A DNA stretch of 64,000 bases from Streptomyces longwoodensis (GTDB taxonomy: Bacteria > Actinomycetota > Actinomycetes > Streptomycetales > Streptomycetaceae): the NCBI RefSeq assembly GCF_001514125.1, contig NZ_KQ948554.1:1-64000 (forward strand), read 5' to 3'. A program made the translations under genes and the position numbers. Numbering within the stretch: position 1 is the first letter of the stretch; every line of letters begins with the position of its first letter. The notes under the pieces are model-generated. The model was not told the origin of the DNA and searched no databases. It worked only from the letters and a program-made list of their open reading frames with translations. Of this stretch, positions 43,624-52,183 are shown one piece after another.

Positions 43624-44705
43624 GGACCGCACTCGTCATCGGGACCGGGCTGATCGGCACGTCCGTCGCCCTGGCCCTCGCCCAGCGCGGGGTCGTCGTC
43701 CACCTCGACGACCACGACCCCGAGCAGGCCCGCACGGCCGCCGCGCTCGGCGCCGGCACCGAGGAGCCGCCCGCCGGCCCCGTCGACCTCGCGGTCGTGG
43801 CCGCGCCACCCGCCCACGTGGCGTCTCTGCTCGCCGACGCCATGACGCGGGGCGTGGCCCGCGGCTACCTGGACGTCGCCAGCGTCAAGGGCGGCCCCCG
43901 CCGGGAGCTGGAGGCGCGGGGCCTGGACCTGTCGGCGTACATCGGCACCCACCCGATGTCGGGCCGGGAGAAGTCCGGCCCGCTGGCCGCGACCGCGGAC
44001 CTGTTCGAGGGGCGCCCCTGGGTGCTCACCCCCACCCGGGACACCGACACCGAGGTGCTCAACCTGGCGCTGGAGCTGGTCTCGCACTGCCGGGCCGTCC
44101 CGGTCGTGATGGACGCCGACGCCCACGACCGTGCCGTCGCCCTCGTCTCGCACATGCCCCACCTGGTCTCCAGCCTGGTCGCCGCCCGCCTGGAGCACGC
44201 CGAGGAGTCGGCGGTACGGCTGTGCGGCGGGGGCATCCGGGACGTGACCCGGATCGCGGCGTCCGATCCCCGGATGTGGATCGACATCCTCTCCGCGAAC
44301 CCGGGGCCGGTCGCCGACCTGCTCTCCGACGTCGCCGCCGACCTGGACGGGACCGTGCGGGCGCTGCGCGCGCTGCAGTCCTCCGACGAGGACAAGCGGG
44401 GCGAGGGCGCCGCCGGGATCGCGGACGTGCTGCGGCGCGGCAACGCCGGCCAGGTCCGGGTGCCCGGCAAGCACGGCTCGGCGCCGCGGGCGTACGAGGC
44501 CGTCGTGGTGCTCATCGACGACCAGCCGGGGCAGCTGGCCCGCATCTTCGCGGACGCGGGGGCGGCCGGGGTCAACATCGAGGACGTGCGGATCGAGCAC
44601 GCCACGGGCCGGCAGGCCGGACTGGTGCAGCTCATGGTGGAGCCGAAGGCCGCCCTGCTGCTGTCCGCGGCGCTGCGGGAGCGGGGCTGGGCGCTGCGGC
44701 AGTAG
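43620..44705 (+). CDS. tyrA: Prephenate dehydrogenase
   Basis: A 361-residue TyrA: NAD(P)-binding loop GTGLIGTSVALALAQRG, DVASVKGGPRRE, the catalytic His region IGTHPMSGREKSGP, SHMPHLVSSLVAARL, and a C-terminal ACT domain (about residues 290-361, VVVLIDDQPGQLARIF), which normally binds Tyr for feedback control. It converts the prephenate made by the upstream mutase to 4-hydroxyphenylpyruvate. The GTG overlaps the aroH stop. Confidence 0.95.
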   Translation: MRTALVIGTGLIGTSVALALAQRGVVVHLDDHDPEQARTAAALGAGTEEPPAGPVDLAVVAAPPAHVASLLADAMTRGVARGYLDVASVKGGPRRELEARGLDLSAYIGTHPMSGREKSGPLAATADLFEGRPWVLTPTRDTDTEVLNLALELVSHCRAVPVVMDADAHDRAVALVSHMPHLVSSLVAARLEHAEESAVRLCGGGIRDVTRIAASDPRMWIDILSANPGPVADLLSDVAADLDGTVRALRALQSSDEDKRGEGAAGIADVLRRGNAGQVRVPGKHGSAPRAYEAVVVLIDDQPGQLARIFADAGAAGVNIEDVRIEHATGRQAGLVQLMVEPKAALLLSAALRERGWALRQ

Positions 44706-44818
44706 GCCGGGAGCCCACCCGGGGCTGGAAGGAGGGGTCCGCGCGCCCGGTAACCTGGTGCGGGGTGCCCTCGCGTCCCGCACCCGCTCACCACCTCGCA
44801 CCAGGAAGGTGTCCCCCC

Positions 44819-45508
44819 GTGGAAAACGGCGCCGCCCAGCCCGTGATTGTCGCCATCGACGGCCCCGCCGGCACGGGCAAGTCGAGCACGTCGAAGGCCG
44901 TGGCCACGCAGCTCGGCCTGAGCTACCTCGACACCGGGGCCCAGTACCGGGCGATCACCTGGTGGATGGTGACCAACGGGATCGACGTCGAGGACCCGCA
45001 CGCCGTGGCCGCCGCGGCCGGCAAGCCGGAGATCATCTCGGGCACCGACCCGGCCGGCCCGACGATCACCGTGGACGGCGTCGACGTGGCGGGCCCCATC
45101 CGCACCCAGGAGGTCACCTCCAAGGTCAGCCTGGTCAGCGCGGTGCCCGAGGTGCGGGCCCGGATCACCGAGCTCCAGCGGTCCGCAGCGGCCGGCGCCG
45201 AGCGGGGCATCGTCGTCGAGGGCCGGGACATCGGCACGACGGTGCTGCCCGACGCCGACCTGAAGGTCTTCCTCACGGCCTCCCCGGAGGCCCGGGCCGC
45301 GCGCCGCAGCGGCGAGCTGGGCCGGGGCACCGACGTGAAGGCCACCCAGGAGGCGCTCGTCGCGCGGGACCGCATCGACTCCAGCCGCACGACGTCCCCG
45401 CTCGCCAAGGCGGACGACGCCGTCGAGGTCGACACCACCGAGCTCACCCTGGACCAGGTCGTCGAGTGCGTGGTGACCCTCGTCGAGGAGAAGCGGGCCG
45501 GGAAGTGA
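44819..45508 (+). CDS. cmk: Cytidylate kinase
   Basis: A 229-residue (d)CMP kinase: P-loop IDGPAGTGKSS (Lys21), SYLDTGAQYRAITW (with Gln where many have Met at the CMP pocket), GRDIGTTVLPDADLKVFLTA, and the lid RRSGELGRGTDVKATQEAL with the conserved ARDRIDSSRTTSPL motif. GTG 44819 lies 14 bases past CAGGAAGG. Its stop overlaps the acyltransferase start (GTGA). Cmk-PlsC-Der is a conserved run in actinobacteria, linking nucleotide supply, lipid synthesis and ribosome assembly genes. Confidence 0.95.
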   Translation: MENGAAQPVIVAIDGPAGTGKSSTSKAVATQLGLSYLDTGAQYRAITWWMVTNGIDVEDPHAVAAAAGKPEIISGTDPAGPTITVDGVDVAGPIRTQEVTSKVSLVSAVPEVRARITELQRSAAAGAERGIVVEGRDIGTTVLPDADLKVFLTASPEARAARRSGELGRGTDVKATQEALVARDRIDSSRTTSPLAKADDAVEVDTTELTLDQVVECVVTLVEEKRAGK

Positions 45509-46158
45509 GCGGACCCTCCCTGCCCTCGGAGCGGGGCGCAGAGGTCGGGCGGCGCATCGGCGTCGGCCTCATGTACGGGCTGTGGAAGCCGCGGGTGCTC
45601 GGCGCCTGGCGGGTGCCCGCCACCGGCCCGGTGATCCTCGCCGTCAACCACTCCCACAACATCGACGGACCCATGGTCATGGGCGTCGCGCCCCGGCCCA
45701 CCCACTTCCTGATCAAGAAGGAGGTGTTCGTGGGCCCGCTCGACCGCTTCCTGACCGCCATCGGCCAGGTCGAGGTCGACCGCTCCACCGCCGACCGCAC
45801 GGCGATCAGCCGGGCACTGGCGGTGCTGGAGGGCGGCGGCGTCCTCGGGATCTTCCCCGAGGGCACCCGCGGCGAGGGCGACTTCGCCTCGCTGCGCGCC
45901 GGGCTGGCCTACTTCGCCGTGCGCAGCGGGGCGCCGATCGTGCCCGTGGCCGTGCTGGGAAGTTCCGGGCGCGGCGGACGGTTGGTCAAGGCGCTGCCCC
46001 CGCTGCGCAGCCGGGTCGACGTGGTCTTCGGCGACCCGTTCCAGGCGGGCGACGGCTCCGGGCGGCGCACCCGCAAGGCCCTCGACGAGGCCACCGAACG
46101 CATCCAGAAGCAGCTCGGGGAGCACCTGCACCACGCCAGGCGCCTCACCGGGCGCTAG
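45505..46158 (+). CDS. plsC: 1-acyl-sn-glycerol-3-phosphate acyltransferase (PlsC family)
   Basis: A 217-residue acyltransferase. Motif I is NHSHNID (His49, Asp54), motif III is IFPEGTRGEGDFASL, and motif IV is PIVPVAVLGSSG. It should form phosphatidic acid from lysophosphatidate at the membrane. Only one weak hydrophobic helix is visible. The GTG start overlaps the cmk stop. Confidence 0.9.
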   Translation: MSGPSLPSERGAEVGRRIGVGLMYGLWKPRVLGAWRVPATGPVILAVNHSHNIDGPMVMGVAPRPTHFLIKKEVFVGPLDRFLTAIGQVEVDRSTADRTAISRALAVLEGGGVLGIFPEGTRGEGDFASLRAGLAYFAVRSGAPIVPVAVLGSSGRGGRLVKALPPLRSRVDVVFGDPFQAGDGSGRRTRKALDEATERIQKQLGEHLHHARRLTGR

Positions 46159-46241
46159 GCGACACTGAGTAGTGGATCACCCGGGCACACACCCCGGCCG
46201 GTCCACCGATCACCACGAAGGAACGACGAGGTACGCACTTC

Positions 46242-47723
46242 ATGAACGACCAGAACCAGCCCGGCGACTCGGCTGAGCACGAGTACGACCACGGGGCTCT
46301 CGGCGACGCCGAGTACGCGCAGTTCATGGAGCTCGCCGCGGAAGAGGGCTTCGACGTCGAGGACGTCGAGGGCGCCATCGAGGAGGCGGGCCACGGCCCG
46401 CTGCCCGTCCTCGCCGTCGTCGGTCGGCCCAATGTCGGCAAGTCGACCCTCGTCAACCGGATCATCGGACGCCGCGAGGCCGTCGTCGAGGACAAGCCGG
46501 GCGTCACCCGCGACCGCGTGACCTACGAGGCCGAGTGGGCGGGCCGCCGCTTCAAGGTCGTCGACACCGGCGGCTGGGAGCAGGACGTCCTCGGCATCGA
46601 CGCCTCCGTGGCCGCCCAGGCCGAGTACGCGATCGACGCCGCCGACGCCGTCGTCTTCGTCGTGGACGCCAAGGTCGGCGCCACCGACACCGACGAGGCC
46701 GTCGTCCGGCTGCTGCGCAAGGCCGGCAAGCCGGTCGTGCTGTGCGCCAACAAGGTGGACGGCCCGAGCGGCGAGGCCGACGCGGCCTACCTGTGGAATC
46801 TCGGCCTCGGCGAGCCGCACCCCGTCTCCGCGCTGCACGGCCGCGGCACCGGCGACATGCTCGACGCCGTCCTGGAGGCGCTGCCCGAGGCCCCGGAGCA
46901 GAGCTTCGGCACCGCCCTCGGCGGCCCGCGCCGCGTCGCCCTGATCGGCCGCCCGAACGTCGGCAAGTCCTCGCTGCTGAACAAGGTGGCCGGCGAGGAG
47001 CGCGTCGTCGTCAACGAACTCGCGGGCACCACCCGCGACCCGGTCGACGAGCTGATCGAACTCGGCGGCAAGACCTGGAAGTTCGTCGACACGGCCGGCA
47101 TCCGCAAGCGGGTCCACCTCCAGCAGGGCGCCGACTACTACGCCTCGCTGCGCACCGCGGCCGCCGTCGAGAAGGCCGAGGTGGCGGTCATCCTGATCGA
47201 CGCCTCCGACAACATCTCGGTGCAGGACCAGCGGATCGTCACCATGGCGGTCGAGGCGGGCCGCGCGATCGTCCTCGCCCTCAACAAGTGGGACACCCTC
47301 GACGAGGAGCGCCGCTACTACCTGGAGCGGGAGATCGAGACGGAGCTGGGCCAGATCGCCTGGGCCCCGCGCGTGAACGTCTCGGCGCGCACCGGCCGGC
47401 ACATGGAGAAGCTGGTCCCGGCGATCGAGACGGCCCTGGCCGGCTGGGAGACCCGGGTGCCGACCGGCCGGCTGAACGCCTTCCTCGGCGAGCTGGTCTC
47501 GGCCCACCCGCACCCGGTCCGGGGCGGCAAGCAGCCGCGGATCCTGTTCGGCACGCAGGCCGGCACCAAGCCGCCGCGGTTCGTGCTGTTCGCCTCCGGC
47601 TTCATCGAGGCGGGCTACCGGCGCTTCATCGAGCGGCGGCTGCGCGAGGAGTTCGGCTTCGAGGGCACCCCGATCCACATCTCGGTGCGGGTGCGCGAGA
47701 AGCGCGGCGCGAAGAAGAAGTGA
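46242..47723 (+). CDS. der: GTPase Der (EngA)
   Basis: A 493-residue double-GTPase for 50S ribosome assembly. The first G domain has P-loop GRPNVGKST (61-69), DTGGWE and ANKVD. The second has GRPNVGKSS (236-244), DTAGIRKR and LNKWD. The C-terminal KH-like domain includes RILFGTQAGTKPPRFVLFAS. The first 55 residues are an acidic actinobacterial extension. ATG 46242 is preceded by GAAGGAACGACGAGG. The product ends in a basic KRGAKKK tail. A strong bidirectional terminator follows. Confidence 0.97.
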   Translation: MNDQNQPGDSAEHEYDHGALGDAEYAQFMELAAEEGFDVEDVEGAIEEAGHGPLPVLAVVGRPNVGKSTLVNRIIGRREAVVEDKPGVTRDRVTYEAEWAGRRFKVVDTGGWEQDVLGIDASVAAQAEYAIDAADAVVFVVDAKVGATDTDEAVVRLLRKAGKPVVLCANKVDGPSGEADAAYLWNLGLGEPHPVSALHGRGTGDMLDAVLEALPEAPEQSFGTALGGPRRVALIGRPNVGKSSLLNKVAGEERVVVNELAGTTRDPVDELIELGGKTWKFVDTAGIRKRVHLQQGADYYASLRTAAAVEKAEVAVILIDASDNISVQDQRIVTMAVEAGRAIVLALNKWDTLDEERRYYLEREIETELGQIAWAPRVNVSARTGRHMEKLVPAIETALAGWETRVPTGRLNAFLGELVSAHPHPVRGGKQPRILFGTQAGTKPPRFVLFASGFIEAGYRRFIERRLREEFGFEGTPIHISVRVREKRGAKKK

Positions 47724-47761
47724 CCGGCTGAGCGCCCGGCCGGGCCACCGGCCGGGCCCGG

Positions 47762-47805
47762 CGACGACGAAGGGGCGGCCCGTGGGGGCCGCCCCTTCGT
47801 CGTCG
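47762..47805. terminator. Bidirectional terminator after der
   Basis: CGACGACGAAGGGGCGGCC (47762-47780) pairs perfectly over 19 bp with GGCCGCCCCTTCGTCGTCG (47787-47805), loop of 6 nt. It lies between the convergent der gene and the minus-strand hypothetical gene. Confidence 0.92.
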
Positions 47806-47832
47806 GTGCGGGGTGTCCGGGGTGCCGCGCCG

Positions 47833-48306
47833 TCAGTAGCCCCGGCGCGGTGCCGGCGGGAGCGCCGACGGTACGGGGGTCATCCCGGTGTGCGCGTGCT
47901 GCTGGCCGAGCGTCCCGACCCGCTGCCAGCCGCCCGGCGCCTGCTGCCCGAGGCCCCGGCGGGCGCTCTGCGCCCCCGCACTGTAGGCGCCGTAGGAGCT
48001 GCTGAACGACCCGGGCCGGGGGGCCTCGTCGTACGGGTCCGTGCCGTGCGGGAGGCTCCCGTTCCCGAAGGCGGTGAAGCCCAGCTCCTCCTCCCCGCTG
48101 CGGTCACCCGGCAGCGCGCGGAAGGACCTGACGTACTCCGCGTAGAGCGCGTCGTAGATCGGCGTGGCCGAGGGCCCGCCGGAGGAGTCCTGACCCGGTC
48201 GGGCGGAGGGGATCGACGGGAGGGACGGGCGGCGGGGGGAGTCGTATGCGTGCACGTAAGTCCAAACGACCGGCCGCGGGAAGGGATGCGGTACCCGGCC
48301 CCTCAC
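47833..48306 (-). CDS. Hypothetical Pro/Gly/Ser-rich protein
   Basis: Up to 157 residues, low complexity, with a short conserved-looking centre (TPIYDALYAEYVRSFRALPG) and a Gly/Tyr/Pro-rich end (APRRGY). There is no signal peptide or membrane segment. I do not recognise a function. The start is uncertain: GTG 48306 gives the longest form and GTG 48255 (MHAYDSPRRP) is also possible. Neither has a clear ribosome site, but the gene begins 17 bp after the upstream gene's stop and may be read with it. Confidence 0.6.
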   Translation of the reverse strand: MRGRVPHPFPRPVVWTYVHAYDSPRRPSLPSIPSARPGQDSSGGPSATPIYDALYAEYVRSFRALPGDRSGEEELGFTAFGNGSLPHGTDPYDEAPRPGSFSSSYGAYSAGAQSARRGLGQQAPGGWQRVGTLGQQHAHTGMTPVPSALPPAPRRGY

Positions 48307-48322
48307 CTGCGGGGGAAGCGGG

Positions 48323-49105
48323 TCACGTGCCCGCCAGGGGCAGCGCCGCGGCGACCAGCCGGCCGTTGGCCGCGGCCTTGTCGAGCGCGTCGCGCAGCAG
48401 GTCCTCGCGCGGCTGGCGCCCGATCGAGCCCACCGGTGCCGCGAACATCAGCACCTGCTGGTGCTTGTTGGCGGCGGTCCGCCAGCCCTCGGTCACCTGG
48501 AGCGGGTGGTGCGCCTGCCACCAGGCCACCGGCTGGCCGCCGTCGGGACCGGGCTGGAGCACGGCGTGCAGCTGTCCCATCGCCACCAGCACCGACCACC
48601 CGTGCCGGACCGGCGGCGCCTCGGTCAGCTCGGTGACCGGCAGGAAGCCCTGCTCGATGAGCAGCGGCAGGAAGTCGTCGCCGGTGCCGGTCGCGCCCGG
48701 CCGGACGATCGGCGCGGTCGGCTCGACGACCAGCGCGGGGTGCAACTCGCCCGCGATCAGCACGAGTCCGCTGGTCACGCCGAGCACGGCCTGCTCGGGC
48801 ACGACCTTCTCCGGCTCCAGGTCGGCGCCGTCGCCGCCGATGGACCGTACGGCGCCCCGCAGTTGTTCCTCGGTGACCTGGACGACCTGGGAGGGCAGAC
48901 AGGTGGCGTGGGCGAAGGCGAGGACGGCGGTCTCGTCCCCGATGAACAGGACGGTGCTGGTGCGCTCGTGCTCGGAGTCGCCCGGGGTGCGGCAGGACGT
49001 GCAGTCGTAACTGCCCGGGGCGTTCTCTCCGGCGAGCAGCCGGTCGGCTTCTTCGTCGCCGATCTCGGCGCGTACCTCGTCGCTGACGTCGAGCATGCGC
49101 GGCAC
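48323..49105 (-). CDS. Uncharacterised protein with CxxC pair
   Basis: A 260-residue soluble protein. A CTSC pair (in YDCTSCRTPGDSEH) near residue 35 suggests a metal or redox site. The rest alternates beta-strand segments (STVLFIGDETAVLAFAHA, WSVLVAMGQLHAVLQPG) and polar helices, with no domain I can name. GTG 49105 has GGGAG six bases before it; the ATG nine bases later is possible. It may be co-transcribed with the small hypothetical gene downstream. It is divergent from the Rpf gene. Confidence 0.75.
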   Translation of the reverse strand: MPRMLDVSDEVRAEIGDEEADRLLAGENAPGSYDCTSCRTPGDSEHERTSTVLFIGDETAVLAFAHATCLPSQVVQVTEEQLRGAVRSIGGDGADLEPEKVVPEQAVLGVTSGLVLIAGELHPALVVEPTAPIVRPGATGTGDDFLPLLIEQGFLPVTELTEAPPVRHGWSVLVAMGQLHAVLQPGPDGGQPVAWWQAHHPLQVTEGWRTAANKHQQVLMFAAPVGSIGRQPREDLLRDALDKAAANGRLVAAALPLAGT

Positions 49106-49297
49106 GGGTGGCTCCCTCGGATGCGGTGCGGTGACGGGCCGGGTGGCTCCCCGGCCCATGAAGAAGACAACGGGCGACCTGTGGCGGGAGTCACGCGGTA
49201 CGGCGAACGGAATGGGACCCTCGGACGCGCTCGGTCACGGAGCGAACGGAACAGGACACTCCCTGTCAGATCACGTGGAGGTCACGACCAGTGGTTC
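49106..49297. other. Upstream part of the divergent region before the Rpf gene
   Basis: No gene is seen here. Together with the control sites listed next it makes up the 518-bp gap between the CxxC-protein gene and the Rpf gene. Confidence 0.55.
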
Positions 49298-49313
49298 CGT
49301 GAACTGACTCACA
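49298..49313 (+). promoter_or_regulatory. CRP-like binding site upstream of the Rpf gene
   Basis: CGTGAACTGACTCACA matches the cAMP-receptor-protein palindrome TGTGA-N6-TCACA at nine of ten fixed positions. CRP homologues are known to act on rpf genes in mycobacteria and Streptomyces. The site is 311 bp before the start codon, far for a classical activator site, so it may also serve the divergent gene. Confidence 0.65.
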
Positions 49314-49330
49314 GTTTGCCCGAGTTGAGG

Positions 49331-49344
49331 CCCGACATGTCGGG
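49331..49344. promoter_or_regulatory. Perfect 14-bp palindrome
   Basis: CCCGACATGTCGGG is fully symmetric, with 18 bp between it and the CRP-like site. It could be an operator or a short hairpin. No regulator can be assigned. Confidence 0.5.
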
Positions 49345-49425
49345 ACGATCAGGGGCAGAGCGCCTGGCATGATCGAATTGCTACCCCCGGTAACCCTGAA
49401 CTGGCCTGCGGAAACGGGGAATTGG

Positions 49426-49455
49426 TTGATAACGACCCGTCAGCATCCCTAGATT
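49426..49455 (+). promoter_or_regulatory. Candidate vegetative promoter of the Rpf gene
   Basis: TTGATA (49426-49431) and TAGATT (49450-49455) are separated by 18 bp, a good match to the main sigma factor pattern. This would leave a 5' leader of about 160 nt. The leader carries GGTAACC and CCCGTCAGC-like words just before or within the promoter, but they do not form a recognisable riboswitch. Confidence 0.6.
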
Positions 49456-49623
49456 GCTCCGCCGTGTGCAACGAGCACCGCTCGGGTACGTCCACCGGCC
49501 GCGCAGAGCAAGACACGCGCAGCACCACCGCCGGCGGACGGGACGGAGCACGGCGACCGCCTTCCCTGTGCGGTCGGCGCGCCCCGTTCGGGGGGAAGCC
49601 CGGGTCAGCAGAGAGGGATGTAC

Positions 49624-50346
49624 ATGTCCGAGTGTGCCGATACCACCCGCGAGAACACCCGCGCCACCGGCAGCACGACGCGCACCGCGGCGGTCCTCGC
49701 CGGGGCGGCGCTGCTCGCCCCGCTGGGAGTGCTGGCCGCGACCGGCAGCGCCGACGCGGCGGACGGCGGGGTGTGGGACCGCATCGCCCAGTGCGAGAGC
49801 GGCGGCAACTGGCACATCAACACCGGCAACGGCTACTACGGCGGGCTGCAGTTCTCCGCCTCCACCTGGCGCGCGTACGGCGGCACCGCCTACGCCGCGA
49901 CGGCCGACGGGGCCACCAGGGACCAGCAGATCGCCGTCGCCACCAAGGTCCAGGGCGCCCAGGGCTGGGGCGCCTGGCCGGTCTGCTCGGCACGGGCCGG
50001 CGCGTCCGGCGGCGCACCCGCCGGGACGGCGTCCACCGGGTCGGGCTCCTCCACGAAGACGTCGAAGGGCTCCGGGGAGCACCACACGCGGCAGAACGGT
50101 GCCCCGTCGCAGAGCGGGACGCGCAAGAACACCACGACGCACAAGGGCGCCCAGGCCGCCGAGCGGTCCGCCGTGCCCGCCTCGCGCGGCGCCTCCCGCG
50201 GTGACTACACCGTCCGCCAGGGCGACACGCTGAGCACCATCGCCGCCGCCAACGGCACCACCTGGCAACGCCTGTACGCCGCCAACCAGGCCGTCGTCGG
50301 CGGCGACCCCGATCTGATCGTGCCCGGCCAGCGGCTCCTCTTCTGA
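49624..50346 (+). CDS. Rpf-domain / LysM secreted cell-wall hydrolase
   Basis: A 240-residue exported protein. A signal peptide (about residues 20-46, AAVLAGAALLAPLGVLAATG) precedes a resuscitation-promoting-factor transglycosylase domain: WDRIAQCESGGNW with catalytic Glu, then GYYGGLQFSASTWRAYGG, and the paired Cys at CESGG and WPVCSA. A Ser/Thr/Gly linker leads to a C-terminal LysM domain (DYTVRQGDTLSTIAAANGTT) that binds peptidoglycan. It cuts glycan strands and promotes growth from dormancy or spores. ATG 49624 has GAGAGGG six bases upstream; the ATG at 49618 overlaps that site. Confidence 0.93.
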   Translation: MSECADTTRENTRATGSTTRTAAVLAGAALLAPLGVLAATGSADAADGGVWDRIAQCESGGNWHINTGNGYYGGLQFSASTWRAYGGTAYAATADGATRDQQIAVATKVQGAQGWGAWPVCSARAGASGGAPAGTASTGSGSSTKTSKGSGEHHTRQNGAPSQSGTRKNTTTHKGAQAAERSAVPASRGASRGDYTVRQGDTLSTIAAANGTTWQRLYAANQAVVGGDPDLIVPGQRLLF

Positions 50347-50474
50347 GCCGGACGCCCCGGTACGCACGCACCGCCGTGCGCCGGCCCTGCCCGGTCCGTC
50401 GACCAGGCGGGGCCGGCCCGCACCCGGCCACGGGCGCCCACCGCCCGCCCGGGACCGGCTGGCAGACTCGCCCC

Positions 50475-51479
50475 ATGCTGGAGACCTCCGCCCGACTGCT
50501 GCGTCTGCTCTCCCTGCTCCAGGCCCACCGGGAGTGGTCCGGCGCCGAACTCGCGCAGCGGCTCCGGGTCACGCCACGCACCGTGCGGCGGGACGTGGAG
50601 CGGCTGCGCGAGCTGGGCTACCCCGTGCACGCGAGCCCAGGCACCGGCGGCGGCTACCAGCTGGGCCCCGGTGCCGAGCTCCCGCCGCTGCTGCTGGACG
50701 ACGACGAGGCCGTCGCCGTGGCCGTCGGGCTGCGCACCGCCGCCGGGCAGGCCGTCGAGGGCATCGGTGAGAGCTCGGTGCGGGCGCTGGCGAAACTGGA
50801 GCAGGTGCTGCCGCACCGGCTGCGCCGCCGGGTGGGCGCGCTCACCGAGTTCACCGTGCCGATGGCGCGCGCGGCGCAGCCGGCCGCCGTCGACCCGGCC
50901 GTGCTCACCGAGCTCGCCCACCTGTGCCGGGACGCCGAGCGGCTGCGCTTCGCCTACACCGGCGCGGACGGCACCGCGACCCGCCGTACCGTCGAACCGC
51001 ACCGCCTGGTGTGCAGCGAGCGCCGCTGGTACCTGGTGGCCTGGGACGTCGAGCGCGCCGGCTGGCGGACCTTCCGGGTGGACCGCATCACCCCGAAGCC
51101 GCCGCACGGACCGCGCTTCGAGCCGCGCGAGCCGCCGGCCGAGGACCTCGCCGCGTACGTCGCCGAAGGGGTCTCCACGCGCGTGTACGCCGAGCACGCC
51201 ACCGTCCGGCTGCTGGTGCCGCTGGAGCGGGCCGCCGAGCGGATCTCCCCGTCCGCCGGGACGCTGCGGGCCGACGGACCGGACGCCTGTCTGCTGCGCA
51301 CCGGGGCGGGCAGCCTCGACGTGATGGTGATCCACGTGGTGATGATGGGCTTCCCCTTCGAGGTGCTGGATCCGCCCGGGCTGACCGAGGCGCTGCGGCG
51401 GACCCGGGACCGGCTCGACGACGCCCTGGCCCGGTCCGAGGGGGCGTCCGGTCCGCCCCCGGCGGAGGGGACCCCCTAG
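50475..51479 (+). CDS. WYL-domain transcriptional regulator (YafY/DeoR type)
   Basis: A 334-residue regulator with an N-terminal HTH (RLLRLLSLLQAHREWSGAEL, RVTPRTVRRDVERLRELGYP) and the WYL ligand domain (VEPHRLVCSERRWYLVAWDVER: the R-W-Y-L triad is present). The C-terminal WCX part follows. WYL domains sense nucleic acid ends or small ligands. ATG 50475 is the family-consistent start. It stands alone; the next gene is 370 bp away. Target genes are unknown. Confidence 0.9.
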   Translation: MLETSARLLRLLSLLQAHREWSGAELAQRLRVTPRTVRRDVERLRELGYPVHASPGTGGGYQLGPGAELPPLLLDDDEAVAVAVGLRTAAGQAVEGIGESSVRALAKLEQVLPHRLRRRVGALTEFTVPMARAAQPAAVDPAVLTELAHLCRDAERLRFAYTGADGTATRRTVEPHRLVCSERRWYLVAWDVERAGWRTFRVDRITPKPPHGPRFEPREPPAEDLAAYVAEGVSTRVYAEHATVRLLVPLERAAERISPSAGTLRADGPDACLLRTGAGSLDVMVIHVVMMGFPFEVLDPPGLTEALRRTRDRLDDALARSEGASGPPPAEGTP

Positions 51480-51848
51480 AGGACGGGCCGGCAGGTGTGG
51501 CGCGCTGCGCCGGGGGCATACGGAGACGATGTGCGGAAGCCGTGTATTTCTCATGCGCCGTCGGCTTCCGCCCACAGGCGTGTCCGGAGACCGCCCGGAA
51601 GGTAAAGCGTCGGGTTACCGGGGGTTCTCCGGCAAGGCACCCGCGCGTTATTCGAGAAGCGGTTCCGGCCCCCGGGGAATTACGTTCGAATAGGGGCCGG
51701 CGGTGCGCCGAGTTGCCGTTCGGAGTGACGGAACGCGGTCAAACCAGGATCGGCACGCTGTGACAGAAGTGTGACAGGAGGGGCGCGCGGGGTCCGGCGG
51801 CACCGGCGCGGGCTTCCGGCTCCGGGCCCGGCGGCCTAGCGTGGCCGT
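51480..51848. other. Gene-free region before the I78 inhibitor gene
   Basis: This 369-bp stretch has reduced GC in its middle. An imperfect inverted repeat CCGGCCCC / GGGGCCGG (near 51668 and 51693) surrounds GGGGAATTACGTTCGAATA. GTGACAGAAGTGTGACAG at about 51761-51778 is a direct repeat of GTGACAG-type words. No open frame with Streptomyces codon bias is seen. Confidence 0.5.
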
Positions 51849-52064
51849 ATGGCACCCATTCCCACGCCCCCGGCGGAGCCCCACGACAGCACGGACGCCT
51901 ACGTCGGCCTGGAGGCCGAGCGCGCCGAACGGCTCGCGCGCGAACGGGGGTGGACGACGGTGCGCACCCTGCCGCCCGGGGCGATCATCACCATGGAGTA
52001 CCGCGTGGGCCGGCTGAACTTCGAGGTCCGCGACGGCCGGGTGGGCCGCGCCTGGAAGGGCTGA
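51849..52064 (+). CDS. I78-family serine protease inhibitor-like protein
   Basis: A 71-residue protein matching the I78 / potato-inhibitor-like layout: an N-terminal helix (EAERAERLARERGW), TVRTLPPGAIITMEYRVGRL with the reactive-loop-like PPGAIITMEY, and NFEVRDGRVGRAWKG. No signal peptide, so it acts in the cytosol if at all. The gene is single and ends just before a perfect palindromic terminator. It lacks the C-terminal Cys-Gly end common in the family. Confidence 0.78.
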   Translation: MAPIPTPPAEPHDSTDAYVGLEAERAERLARERGWTTVRTLPPGAIITMEYRVGRLNFEVRDGRVGRAWKG

Positions 52065-52093
52065 CCCGGCACCCCGCCCCGCCCGTCGTACGA

Positions 52094-52131
52094 CGAAGGC
52101 CCCGGTTCCTCGCGAGGAACCGGGGCCTTCG
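52094..52131. terminator. Perfect 38-bp palindromic terminator
   Basis: CGAAGGCCCCGGTTCCTCG is followed at once by its exact inverse complement, giving a 38-bp uninterrupted palindrome between the convergent I78 and PAP2 genes. Confidence 0.9.
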
Positions 52132-52183
52132 CTGCGGGGCCCGGGCTGTGCGTACCGGTGGGCTCCGCCGCTCCTGCGGCCGG

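Noticed and set aside
49314..49623. ydaO-type (c-di-AMP) riboswitch before the Rpf gene
   Set aside because: Words like GGTAACC, GGGGAA and CCCGTCAGC occur, but they are too close together and mostly upstream of the likely transcription start; a covariance search would settle it.
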